17,500 nt of DNA from Halisarca cf. caerulea (GCA_963170055.1 CAUJGJ010000397.1:8374301-8391800), one strand, 5' to 3'; positions 8,670 to 17,474 are shown, numbered from the stretch's first letter. Notes: generated by a model from the sequence alone, not told the origin. A program made the numbers and translations.

Positions 8670-9560
8670 GTGCTGTTTAGGTCTTGAAGTTTTTGCGGTA
8701 CAGAAGCAGTACTCATTCTATTCCATCTTGAAGTGCTGGGAATTTTTTTCCTATTCAGTGCTGATATACATCTATTGCAGAACCATTCAGCAGTAAGGAA
8801 TTGTGAATTTCCAGTTAGATGTGATGTAAGTTTATTTGCATCCTAACATGAACACAAATGAGCATTCTCTTTATAGCACAACTTTAGACATGCAAAGCAT
8901 GCACAAGATGGTCCATTACATATAGCCGTTAAGAATTTGTCCCTATTGAAAACAATTTGTGCTTCAGATGTGGTCAGTGGTGCGATTTGCTGCTGTTCTG
9001 AAAGTCCATTTTCCTTAATAGATTTACTTTGCTTTCTTTCCCGAGCTTGCTTCTTACGTAGCCTATCTTTCTCCAGCCTTGCTCTTTTGGATTCCTCTGA
9101 TTCCCCTTCTTTCCATCTTCGCTTCCTTTCTTGCTTCTGTCGGACCTTTCCCTTCAATTCTTCATCCTCACAGTTCTTACCAACTTGTACTGCACATTTT
9201 TGCTTTTCCCTGGCTTGCTTCTTTTGCAATCTTTCCTTTACTAGTCTTTCCTTTTTTGCTCCTTCGGATTCCCCTTCCTGCCATCGCCGTTTTCTTTGGA
9301 AAGCATTTTCTTTCCTCTTCATTTCTTCCTCTTCAGTTGCCATTTCCAACTTAGCTTTCCTATATTTTGCCATCATTTTGTCTTGCTGTTCGGTCTTCAG
9401 GACTTTCTTTGTCCAGCTGCTTCTTTCTGTATTCCTGGTACACTTTCAGTTTTTTGGACCTCATCTCTTCAGTTTCCTTCTCTAGTCGTTTCTGTTGATT
9501 TGTAAGCAATACTTTCAGCCTCTTATCTCTTTCTTCTGCTGTTTCCTTTTCTAATCGCTT
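8670..9560 (-). pseudogene. Helitron N-terminal region: STPR repeats, Cys motifs, DUF6570 start
   Basis: The region starts in one frame (9560-9360), shifts by one base near 9377, and continues in a second frame. It encodes charged 23-residue repeats, then a Cys-rich segment ending ICNGPSCACFACLKLCY. A TAG at 8843-8845 interrupts it. Beyond the stop the same frame still reads sensibly (AEWFCNRCISALNRKKIP, then VPQKLQDLN), matching the first half of the DUF6570-like segment upstream of Helitron Rep domains. Similarity ends at 8670, the border of the TIR insertion, and resumes on its other side at 7144. This is clear evidence that both parts were one reading frame. What precedes 9560 is uncertain because a TAG sits at 9561-9563; an intron could begin there. 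Confidence 0.75.
9047..9557 (-). repeat. STPR-type 23-residue protein repeats
   Basis: At least six units of 23 residues follow a pattern of one RLEKE/WKEGES-type opening, a charged helix and a closing (R/K)KKQ or RKRR. Examples begin RLEKETAEERDKR, RLEKETEEMRSKK, WQEGESEGAKKER and WKEGESEESKRAR. The 23-residue period matches the score-and-three peptide repeat, a DNA-binding helical repeat found in FMBP-1 and in some transposon proteins. A one-base frame shift near 9377 splits the third unit. Confidence 0.65.
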
Positions 9561-9815
9561 CTAACATGGTCTGAAGAAAATGTGAATTTTCTGATTTTAG
9601 GAAATCTACCCACACAATGCTAATTTTCAGCATCCTTTTTGGTTGTTGCTAACTATTACCTCGTTTAGTGATTACTAGTGAAATAGTCCATAGATAGTTT
9701 TCACTTTGCTGTCATAAATAGCATAATTACTTCAACTTGTACAATAAATATACAAAAGATTATAATTCACTAATAATAATGCACTGTGTTACTAACATTG
9801 TTAACTACATTGCTG

Positions 9816-9904
9816 TTAATATGCACTGTGGGCTAGTGTATCTGAACTTGTGTAAAATGTTATAGATGATCGGCAGCTATCTTTTGCTGCTCTTGAAATG
9901 CTAC
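9816..9904 (-). CDS. ParB-like gene, terminal exon h
   Basis: 89 bases: two bases completing the Gly codon from exon g, 28 codons and a TAA at 9816-9818. The acceptor is ACATACAG. The frame reads SISRAAKDSCRSSITFYTSS to a terminal SAY. AA-x4-R-x2-I follows motif I as in AAxxxxRxxIGxE of N4/N6 methyltransferases, which is the main reason for joining it to exon g. Confidence 0.55.
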
Positions 9905-10274
9905 CTGTATGTAGTAGAAAAAAACATGTAACATACAAAATTCCTATATTAATTATTACAACTTCACAAATTTGTGAAACCCAGCTTTTGGCATTTCTTC
10001 CTTTACCAACTAGTGTGCGCACGGTAACACATTTGTAACACTGTATATATGCTTTCATGATCAGTATAGAATTCCATATATAAAACTTCACAAATTTGTG
10101 AAATGTACTGTTTTCTTGTGCAACATAATTGGTATTATGTTCACCAATTTGTGGATTGAAGTTTAACACCAAACATGATGTTTGCATGAAAATTTTATTA
10201 CTTTTACATATGATTACCACATAGTATGATATGTATGAATATGCATGATATTATATTGTGCAATAGATTTCTAC

Positions 10275-10484
10275 CATCACTGCTGTCACCCATTAGGTCA
10301 ATCACAAGACTTCCTTCACCACTGAACAGTGTTACCAGCTCTTTCATGAGCACAACTTCGCCACCACTGTACTGAAACATGTCGTGGTGGCCAGTGGAAA
10401 GGTGCTCCTCAAGAAGCTTCCCCTCCAAGCTCCAGTGGCAGACTGCTATTGACCCAGTGGCTTGTGTCAACCTGCCAGAGTTAC
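10275..10484 (-). CDS. ParB-like gene, exon g (methyltransferase motif I-like)
   Basis: 210 bases, phase 1 to 1, with acceptor CATCTTAG and donor GATG|GTAGAA. It encodes TGSIAVCHWSLEGKLLEEHL and then GGEVVLMKELVTLFSGEGSL followed by VIDLMGDSSD. The last part parallels the C-terminal PxxLxxxLIxxxxxxGdxVLDPFxGSG of permuted N4/N6 methyltransferases. The glycine-rich SAM loop is changed to DLMGDSSDG. The phase of exon f (one base over) fits the two-base start of this exon across a 2.56-kb intron. Confidence 0.6.
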
Positions 10485-11579
10485 CTAAGATGAATATTAT
10501 GACATTGTGTAATTATTGTGTTAAATAGCAATGACAGTTAAATGTAAAAGTTTTACACTATAATAATTTAAGCAACAAAGTTTAGAAAGCCATCGGCGCT
10601 TACTACGTATTACTCGATGCAAGGTGTGTGTGACATGCTCTACATGTGGCATGGGCGTGCAGTACAACCACGTGGGTCACAGCTGGACTACACAGTGACG
10701 TGCTGTATACGTGGAACCATTCCAAGCTGCTTCTATATATTATTGACAACCTCATTACCTGACCACGAATGGAATCTTATAGGTGAGTATATATTGGACT
10801 CACTTTTAGATCATTATTGATATCCTATATTTTCTTCAGTCAAAGGATTCTGAATCAAGACATAATCTCGAACTCGCGGCATAAACTTCTGTTATTGATT
10901 CAGAATATAAGTCTTAGAACTAGCAAGGATTGATTTATCAATCGTCATAGTCGGCGTATCCAGCATAAGTGTAATTCCTTTAGCCTGATATAAGACCGTA
11001 CAACCTAATATCAGTACGACGTACCATAGATACTTCAACCAGGACGTACTATATAACAACTATGTCATAGATCTGACTTTGCCGCAAAATTTCAACGTAA
11101 CCTCACTGAATAACCGAAAAGAAGTCCAGTGAAGATTTCATTCCTGGTCGTGGTCAAGCAGTTTACCGGCAATTTTAAATTTTGTTGTTTTCTTTGAAAA
11201 TATGGTCGTTTTCATTGGCCCTATTGAATCTGACTTGTTCCCTGATGTACTCACATGTTCGTGATTTTATCTCCCTGTCTCATGGTCCCTAGCAAAAGTT
11301 TCTTCTCTCGATAGATAAGGGTGTAAGAAGCATGTAAGATTTACCTACAGGGGTCACCCTCCTTTTATCTTGAAGCTACGTAATTATTTGTCTTGTTGCA
11401 CCTGGGTTTTTGCATATCTGTGTAAAAAGCCAACTTTTAAAGTACTGACAATAAGACCTGTGTCCTAGGCATGGTCATCCAACTCTTTTTCTTTGCCTTG
11501 CCAGGACCTCGTGTTGCACTAAATGGTGAAACCAAGGCACGCAACGTACGTAGGTCAATCCTGTGTCTGAAGCTTTATT

Positions 11580-11928
11580 AGGGGCTACCACAGGCAGCCC
11601 CTATATTGTTTTCATTTGGACTTCCGGTGTGTAACACTCGTCCGATATATATATATATATATATATATAATATGGATTTGAAGAAAAGTCTTATAATAGA
11701 GAATTTATATAATAGTAATAGAGAAGTATGAATTTATACAGGAATGAGTTATAGGAATTGTTTTGAAAACAATTGCCAAATATGGCAATTGTTTTCAAAA
11801 CAATCATCCAGTTACAATAAACAGTATGTTCAATGACTGTTCAGCTGTGCACTTACACTCCAATGCTTTGCAAGTGATTCGAGTGCGTGGGGCAGCAACC
11901 CCCACGAGTTTTTAACTCGAATTACTTG
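11580..11928 (+). mobile_element. Three-hairpin element, copy B (349 bp)
   Basis: This is the inverted counterpart of 8239-8603. It starts with the GC-rich hairpin (11580-11602, one mismatch: CTACC for CTGCC). Then come the conserved block with GTGTAACACTCGTCCG, (AT)n (11645-11669), the 48-bp palindrome (11757-11804) and the outer hairpin CAAGTGATTCGAG (11871-11883) with CTCGAATTACTTG (11916-11928). It sits in an intron of the ParB-like gene and is therefore tolerated by splicing. Flanks are T-rich on both sides. Confidence 0.8.
11757..11804. repeat. 48-bp palindrome in hairpin element B
   Basis: It has the same 21-bp stem as at 8363-8410, with the loop sequence inverted as expected for the opposite orientation. 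Confidence 0.9.
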
Positions 11929-13049
11929 TTTTTTATCATGTTATTCCTTGATTTGAGTTATAGTGGTACAACAAAACAACATACATCCTTTGCCAATTTT
12001 GTCATTTCTGTACGATTCTGGTAAATTCTGGTACAAAAGTGTTTTATACCACTTGTTTGCTTTCTTATAAAGTGAAAACATATTGAATGGTTTAGTATTA
12101 GGCGTGTTTCAACCACGAAGAGTTTCTTTTGAGAGGAGCTTCTCACCCCCCCCCCTCTTTGTATTTGGGTGGATCTCAGTGAAATACTCGCAAGTTTGCC
12201 ATTTCGAGTATGTTCCATATGCATTCATAAAAGCGACTTCTACGTTTAAGTGATTGGGTTGAGGACTTTAAACAGATCAGAAAGAACTGTCTGGTGTGAT
12301 GTCATTTTCAATCAAGACTACGTAATAGTTTGATCATTGCAAAAACATGAAATGGACTAAGAAGAGATGGCGATCTGGATCACTGTAACAACAACAGATT
12401 ACTATTTGTAACATGAACAATATGCATTGTCAAGGCTTGAAATGTCTGAAAATTAGGTTTTAAAACTAAGAGAATAATAAAATATCTTGTCAGATGTTCT
12501 ACTGTATTACTATATTAAGAAAAAAAACCTTAAGGTAGGGCTAGCTTCAAAAGGTGGTGTGGCCATAGCTGTCCCAAACACCCCTACTCCTATGCCTATG
12601 CTATTACTCTGAATAGCAGTAGTAGACTAACAATAGTGTACGTAGCGTACAACCATTATCTAACTGCTCAAAGTGCTTCACAGCATTTCTAAGCCTGTCA
12701 AGAATCAGCTACATATACATATATGCAAATTGTGAAAGCATTCTCTGTCTAAAACTTTGATGATATCATTGCTTGCCTATCCTTTTTATTATGTGGTTCC
12801 AGTAACAGTAAAGTATGAATATGATGATTTATAAATAGAAAATGGTGACACATCCATTGTTAGGGATTGGTTAGGAGGATGAGTGCGGGTACTTACCACA
12901 AGTTGCTTATAGCAGTGTTGGGTCAAGGCCGTATCTATGATTTAGTAATTGTTCTGGCCACCCACAACATTTTACCATAACCCTCGTAAGATACGTACAT
13001 ACCGTATGAATCCTAGCTCAGTGAACAGTACATATTTTTGCAATCTCAC

Positions 13050-13254
13050 CTTGTTTCAGCTTTGTGTCTTCATTGTAATAGTAGGCTTCTTGAACTACAT
13101 CATAAGTTCCCACGTGTGACAGAGCTGATAGTACGTTGCTTTTCATTTTCATGGGTGTTAGAATAATGAAGTTAAAAAACTTCAATGCTGCATTCCCACT
13201 GTTGAGTTATCTGCTTGTGAGAATTAGTGTCTGCAGGTCATCTTCATTAATATC
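13050..13254 (-). CDS. ParB-like gene, exon f (contains in-frame TAA)
   Basis: Acceptor TGTAG and donor CAAG|GTGAGA bound 205 bases, phase 0 to 1. The frame reads DINEDDLQTLILTSR, then TAA (13207-13209), then continues open with LNSGNAALKFFNFIILTP, a helix and TYDVVQEAYYYNED. The same frame reads well on both sides of the stop, so it looks like a point nonsense change rather than a wrong frame. The strand-helix-strand order fits the middle of a Rossmann methyltransferase fold. Confidence 0.6.
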
Positions 13255-13339
13255 CTACATACGTACATTTAGACATTTATACAAGGTATAACACTTTGAA
13301 ATAGTTGCATGGGAATGCAACACTCAACCTAGTACGTAC

Positions 13340-13679
13340 ATTGCTTATCTTAGCAATTAAAAGATTCCCCCCCTGGAACCCAGGACAACTGGCTGTGACC
13401 ATTTGGTGGGTCACTGCTTTCCAATCACAGCTGATTAATGTGGTTGTGCATCCATTGTTGTGTTTTGAACAGTGGACGTTAGGACTTGATGGATTGTCCT
13501 TTTTACTGTCCAAAGCTCCTTGGCAGTAGGTTGTAAATATCTGGGGAACATCATTTGTCCATGTTAGACTTGTGAACTGATGGAGTCTGTCCTCGCTGGC
13601 AAATTTTGGAAATTCTTTTTGTGCATCTTCCCAGGACTTGGAATTAGTCAGCTTCCCAAAGGTTGCCTTTCATTTATTC
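13340..13679 (-). CDS. ParB-like gene, exon e (contains in-frame TGA)
   Basis: A CCCTTTTTCAG acceptor and an AAT|GTACGT donor bound 340 bases, phase 2 to 0, agreeing with exon d and exon f. The frame meets TGA at 13670-13672 after two full codons, then is open for about 110 codons: KATFGKLTNSKSWEDAQKEF, RLHQFTSLTWTNDVPQIF, and, near the end, SCDWKAVTHQMV followed by GGNLLIAKISN. The last strand is where permuted methyltransferases carry the catalytic DPPY motif; here that position reads KISN. An unseen alternative acceptor could avoid the TGA. Confidence 0.6.
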
Positions 13680-14454
13680 CTGAAAAAGGGATATAATATG
13701 TACGTCTGTATACATATATCATATTATTTGAGTGGATCTGAATAACAGTCGATTCGAGGAGAGCAGAAGAGGAAGCTGACGAAACAACACTGAAGCTGAC
13801 TTGATTGGTACTACACTTTATTGCAGCTGCCTCTTAATGCTACTACTGCTGATGGGACGGTTAACTTGCAAAGGGAATTAGTGCAGAGGTATTGAGTCTG
13901 CTTTGGTTGCCCACGAAGCCTGTTGTGCGTAGTCTCCTTGTAACGCGAAGCTTCCAGTCTCGCTCTTTGAGGATCTCGAAGCCTACCACCCCTTCTAAAT
14001 CGACTGATCAGGATAACAGATGTTGGGCTGGCAATGAAAAATAAAAAATTATATTGTAGGCCGGTGAAGACATTTTTCATAGATAGCCTTCTAATATGCC
14101 ATATTCACCAAATTTACATTTCAGGAAGAGTGAAGCATTGATTTTAGCCTCCAATGGTAAATGTACACACGATAATCATGAAAAGAAATCTTTACTCCAT
14201 TCTGTACCTAATTTTGACATGACCCTAATTTGTCATCGTATTTTCCCACATTTTCATCATGATTTTGGTTCTAACCATGATCGGCACTGCATCTCTAATT
14301 AAGGAGTCAGACCTGAAACTGCAATTTGTTGCTGAAAAATATGGGAATATATGGTATCCATAATTCAGAATTCACCCATCACAAACTTACGTACGTACAT
14401 ACATACTTTATTTAACAATGCTGACTTAATACTTTTGTATAAAAGTTAACTTAC

Positions 14455-14735
14455 ATAGCCCGGAAATGTTCTGCGTCAGCTTTCATTTCCTTCAATGAAT
14501 GTTCCCCTTTACTGACCTTCCTCAAAGCATCCACTTGAAAAGTAGCTGGTAGGTTATGCAGCGGTGCCAACAAATGCTGCTTGAATACTGGCTTGGCAAT
14601 GGCTTTTCGGCTCATCTTCTGATCTTTCAACATCCCAGTCTCATACATATCCATAACAGATATAGCTTCCTCCCATACCTCCTTACTGAAAATGGCCTGG
14701 TTGTAGATGTTGTCTTTCTGTGACCTTGACATTCC
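14455..14735 (-). CDS. ParB-like gene, exon d (helical linker)
   Basis: Acceptor TTGCAG and donor GCTAT|GTAAGT bound 281 bases, phase 0 to 2. The product starts GMSRSQKDNIYNQAIFSKEV and is helical, with mixed charge throughout (YETGMLKDQKMS, VFKQHLLAPLHNLP, EMKADAEHFRAM). It lies between the ParB-like and methyltransferase-like parts and matches no domain I know. Confidence 0.7.
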
Positions 14736-14870
14736 CTGCAATTATTGCAACCAGGTGCATTTTTATAGTTGTATGGACTAATGTAAATTTGACCAATGTA
14801 CCATATAATGACAGTTTTATCATATTATTTGCCAAAGTTTCCTGCTGTACAATATATGGTAGGGATCAAA

Positions 14871-15611
14871 AAAAGTTTACATTTCGTGATAGTAATACGC
14901 ATCGTTTTACGCAGTGATTACAAAGCATATTGCGGAAAAATCACTCCGTATTGCATTGCGTATTACAGATCATTTAAGGCTGCGTAATTTTGCATCGCCA
15001 GCGAGTCACGCGCACTAATATTAGATGCGCACATATTTTTTATTATGTTGACCAATGACAAAATGGCCGTAGTGGCGACCTTGGAGATATCGTTCACTGA
15101 GTCTTTTAACTTAGTTTCAAAGTCTTTGAAAGCAAGGAAAATTGTAATCGATGTTGATTATGACTCTTCGGAAGACACTAAAGAAACCCATGGAGTAGAC
15201 AGGTATTTTCACTCGTTATCAGCTCGTAGCCTACCTACGTATGTAACCACAAGCTTATATCTCCAAGATCGTTCCCATTTTGCTAAGGAGAACGCGTGGT
15301 TTAGTGTTTTGGTCAGAAAAAGAGAGCATTTCCATCTTGATGTGTGATTTGCTGGACTGGTAAGTTGCGACATTGGCCAAGAAATCTCCACGTAGGTCGG
15401 TCAACGCCTGTTCAAAGGCATACTAGAAACAAGGTCGAAGTTTAACCAATGTTTGAAGAGCACAGAAAGACTTGCTAAAGGCACAACAGAGCGAACTTGT
15501 GCTACGTAATTATTTTCCGTAATTGCGGTATTCTCTGTTATTACGCAGAGTAATTGCGCACAGTAATACGTACGTAATACGCACGTATTGCAGATCGCAA
15601 TGTTAACTTTT
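14871..15611. mobile_element. ~740-bp TIR element with GTAATACG subterminal repeats
   Basis: AAAAGTTTACATTTCG at 14871-14886 is complementary, at 14 of 16 positions, to CGCAATGTTAACTTTT at 15596-15611. Just inside each end are GTAATACG motifs in both orientations: 14892-14900, 14958-14966, 15563-15570 and 15574-15582. Short terminal repeats plus clustered subterminal motifs are typical of hAT-like DNA transposons. It lies in an intron of the ParB-like gene and contains an ORF on the opposite strand. No target duplication was recognised. Confidence 0.45.
15045..15347 (+). CDS. 100-codon ORF inside the GTAATACG element
   Basis: An ATG at 15045, with a second in better context at 15063 (ACAAAATGGCC), opens a frame to TGA at 15345-15347. 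The peptide contains MAVVATLEISFTESFNLVSK, then an acidic IDVDYDSSEDTKE segment, and ends HFAKENAWFSVLVRKREHF plus a short tail. The acidic middle and the good start context make it more gene-like than neighbouring frames. It could be a residual transposase piece or a small captured gene; I recognise no family. The AAAATGGCC at its start resembles a YY1-type downstream promoter element. Confidence 0.3.
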   Translation: MLTNDKMAVVATLEISFTESFNLVSKSLKARKIVIDVDYDSSEDTKETHGVDRYFHSLSARSLPTYVTTSLYLQDRSHFAKENAWFSVLVRKREHFHLDV

Positions 15612-15807
15612 GTTTATAGTTTGGCAGAGAAATGAAGACTATGTTTTAGTTAAAATTACCACCTCCGGATACAATTCTACATATTGTATAGCAATGTATA
15701 CATACTACGTATGTTCAATGATCTTTTTATTTAGGAGAGTCCCTCAAAAATTCCAAAAACACATAACATACGTCAGGAAATTTTAATTTTAATTTATGGA
15801 TGCTTAC

Positions 15808-15921
15808 AGGTGGTAGTATAACTTTGGAACAAGATTTACGCCACTCTGTTGTTGGAGCTGGTGGTTCTTCTGCAGAGTTTACACCACTGATGCTGTAAAG
15901 CTGTGCTCTACATGCCTCAAC
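15808..15921 (-). CDS. ParB-like gene, exon c
   Basis: 38 codons, phase 0 to 0, with acceptor ATAAG and donor CCT|GTAAGC. The peptide opens VEACRAQLYSISG, continuing the helix after THRDY of exon b, and contains EWRKSCSKVILPP. No separate domain is recognised. Confidence 0.7.
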
Positions 15922-16865
15922 CTTATGGGGGAAATGATGCAATTTGTGACATAATTAGACACTTCTGTAAACATAAAAATGCAATTTTTATTGTTTATAG
16001 GGCCATAAGTTGGGCTTTAATTACACCATGTAGCCATTATCCCTTATATACGTACATGATGGTGCTAACCCTTTATCATGGATGAGCAACTATAATGGCT
16101 TGTACCTTACTAATCCGTATAGTGGGCTAAATGGTGAAATTGCATACGTAACTGTAGCTATTTGCTGTATGGCACTTGTAACAGTACTAAAATAAATGCT
16201 TTACTGCGTAAGTGTAGACATTCATTTGTCTAAGAAAAGAATGAGATTTGATTGTTACTACATACTTAGCTGGAAAGAGGTTCTAATTTTTCCAGACATT
16301 ATGTACTGTGTAAGTCAAAGTTACTTACTTCTTTTACGGGCGCCTGTGCGAACTTCCAGGTTGCAGGAAAATACAGATTCGGATTGCCATGGTTGGCCAA
16401 CTTTTGTAAGTGAATGAAAGATATGATTATGTGTCAGTCTGCCTTCGAACAGAAGAACTATGGGTTGACTTCAAAGAAAAGAAGCAATTGTAGAATTATT
16501 GAAGAATAGAATAGCACACTAACTGGAAGAAACTACAGCCGATTAACTTGGCTGAAAAGAACTGGTGCTAACTTAGAATGAATAAACGTCGAGCTGCATA
16601 TACAACATAATACTACATACATACATATGTAGAAAAGAATACCTATGAATGGACCAGCCATGATATTGAACTAACTTCAGTATTTGACACATGTCTAGGA
16701 TGATTATCAGAAGAGAGTCATTTCAAAATTTTCGATACGTGGAATCATGCGGTTTACTTCCACATTTTGAGGCGTTAAATTTCGCAGTAATTTACAGCTG
16801 TTGTTTGCAAACGCTTGCGGAAAGGAGTAAGTAACTTTTGACGTGTACTGTATGTCCGCTTATCA

Positions 16866-16880
16866 ACTTACAGTGGCCAT
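16866..16880 (-). promoter_or_regulatory. AAAAATGGCC start with immediate GTAAGT donor
   Basis: On the minus strand, a YY1-like AAAAATGGCC contains an ATG, followed after three codons (Met-Ala-Thr) by GTAAGT. It lies in the intron after exon b and could be an internal promoter with a minimal first coding exon in phase 0, which would join exon c. Only motifs support this. Confidence 0.15.
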
Positions 16881-16940
16881 TTTTGGAGTTCGTTCTCACT
16901 TAGCTAGAAGGTAGGTAATCATACATCCACTTTAACTTAC

Positions 16941-17156
16941 ATAGTCTCTGTGGGTCACCTTGTGACTTAGATGGCCATTAACGTTGTGTCTCATTGAAAG
17001 ACGCAATGATTCCTCATCGCTGAGACTGCAGTATACAAATCCCCATACATTTTGAAATTCATTGCGATCGGTATATTCAGCAGCCAGCTGTTGTCTAGCA
17101 GTCACACTATGTAAGCCTCCAAGTACCTCATAGCGGTAGAGATCTTTATGCCGCTC
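16941..17156 (-). CDS. ParB-like gene, exon b (GG-H signature)
   Basis: Exactly 72 codons, phase 0 to 0, between a TTAG acceptor and a TAT|GTAAGT donor. It encodes YRYEVLGGLHSVTARQQLA, the counterpart of the ParB box that reads YEIVAGERRxRAA in bacterial proteins, then LSDEESLRLSMRHNVNG and HKVTHRDY. The intron separating it from exon a is only 65 bp. This is the most diagnostic exon of the gene. Confidence 0.8.
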
Positions 17157-17221
17157 CTAACACACAGACACCATTATAGCATTCACATGTGTGATGAATC
17201 ATGATGAATGTGATGGCTTAC

Positions 17222-17397
17222 CTGAAACCCATCCTTGCTCTTGGTTTTGCAAAGCAATGGTGCTGGAGGTACACCAGTACCGGTTGAATCCCTAAACATT
17301 TCGCTCTTTAATGTGGCCACAAAGACTTGGTCAACTTTTCTCATCAGTCTGCTTGCTGGTTGTGGCTCGCACTTTGCTACTGGCACCTGGTACAAAC
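17222..17397 (-). CDS. ParB-like gene, exon a (start of ParB-like fold)
   Basis: Acceptor ATCAG precedes 17397 and donor CAG|GTAAGC follows 17222. The exon enters in phase 1 and leaves in phase 0. It encodes LYQVPVAKCEPQPASRLMRK, then a helical segment and PPAPLLCK. The order of a short strand with VPV, an Asn/Pro-Arg-like turn, a helix and a PL-x-V-like strand is that of the ParB/sulfiredoxin N-terminal fold. Confidence 0.7.
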
Positions 17398-17474
17398 CTG
17401 ATGCAATTTTTCATAGATTAGAATTCAGAGCTGACTGTGCTACTATGACATTAGAATTTTGTTACCAATTTTTT

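Larger units (their letters stand above)
2874..9560 (-). mobile_element. Decayed OTU-type Helitron (coding part)
   Basis: This is one transposase-helicase gene of a rolling-circle Helitron, read right to left. Domains in order are STPR repeats and a Cys-rich segment (9560-8670), a DUF6570-like segment interrupted by an insertion (7145-8669), a Rep nuclease with HUH and two-tyrosine motifs, a PIF1-family helicase, and an OTU cysteine protease ending at 2874. In intact relatives these form one very long polypeptide that nicks, unwinds and re-ligates the element. Here the frame is broken at least six times, so this copy cannot make the full protein. The element ends (5' TC, 3' hairpin plus CTRR) were not identified, so the boundaries given are those of recognisable coding sequence. 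Confidence 0.85.
10485..13049 (-). other. 2.56-kb intron f-g; no gene seen besides hairpin element B
   Basis: It contains the three-hairpin element copy at 11580-11928 and a 12-bp inverted repeat, ATTCTGAATCAA at 10847-10858 with its complement at 10895-10906. Open frames here (for example 10617-10820 plus, 11958-12224 minus) lack domain-like sequence or paired splice signals. Nothing else is recognised. Confidence 0.55.
9816..17397 (-). pseudogene. ParB-like / DNA-methyltransferase-like fusion gene (5' partial, two stops)
   Basis: Eight exons with compatible phases can be read: 17397-17222, 17156-16941, 15921-15808, 14735-14455, 13679-13340, 13254-13050, 10484-10275 and 9904-9816, totalling about 543 residues. 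The first exons have a ParB/sulfiredoxin-like fold (VPVAKCEP...SRL, PLLCK, YEVLGGLHSVTARQQL). The last three resemble a permuted N4/N6 DNA methyltransferase, whose SAM-binding motif I comes last (LVIDLMGDSSDG...AAKDSCRSSI). In bacteria and phages ParB-like domains are found fused to such methyltransferases; that parallel is the basis of the call. The active-site motifs are altered, so methylation is unlikely. In-frame TGA (13670-13672) and TAA (13207-13209) suggest a recently inactivated copy. An alternative is an active gene whose exon borders differ from mine at those two places. The 5' end lies beyond the window. Confidence 0.65.

Noticed and set aside
8937..9505. Long plus-strand ORFs (182, 91 and 69 codons)
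   Set aside because: They are Ser/Phe/Leu-rich antisense shadows of the Lys/Glu-rich STPR repeats on the minus strand.
10617..10820. Plus-strand 67-codon ORF with several Cys
   Set aside because: No zinc-binding spacing, no splice partners, and it lies in a large intron of the minus-strand gene.
13928..13998. tRNA-like B box (GGCTTCGAGATCC on the minus strand), possible SINE
   Set aside because: The box has an extra base, and no A box or tail could be placed at the right distance.
13811..14080. Minus-strand 89-codon ORF with an Arg-rich segment and an AATAAA near its end
   Set aside because: It lies in intron d-e of the ParB-like gene and ends in AATAAA, so an alternative terminal exon is possible. 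However, its acceptor phase cannot be tied to exon d, and the Arg-rich peptide resembles no family.
16196..16417. Plus-strand ORF ending near a GTAAGTG donor-like site
   Set aside because: There is no good acceptor upstream and the peptide has no recognisable features; it lies in intron b-c of the opposite-strand gene.
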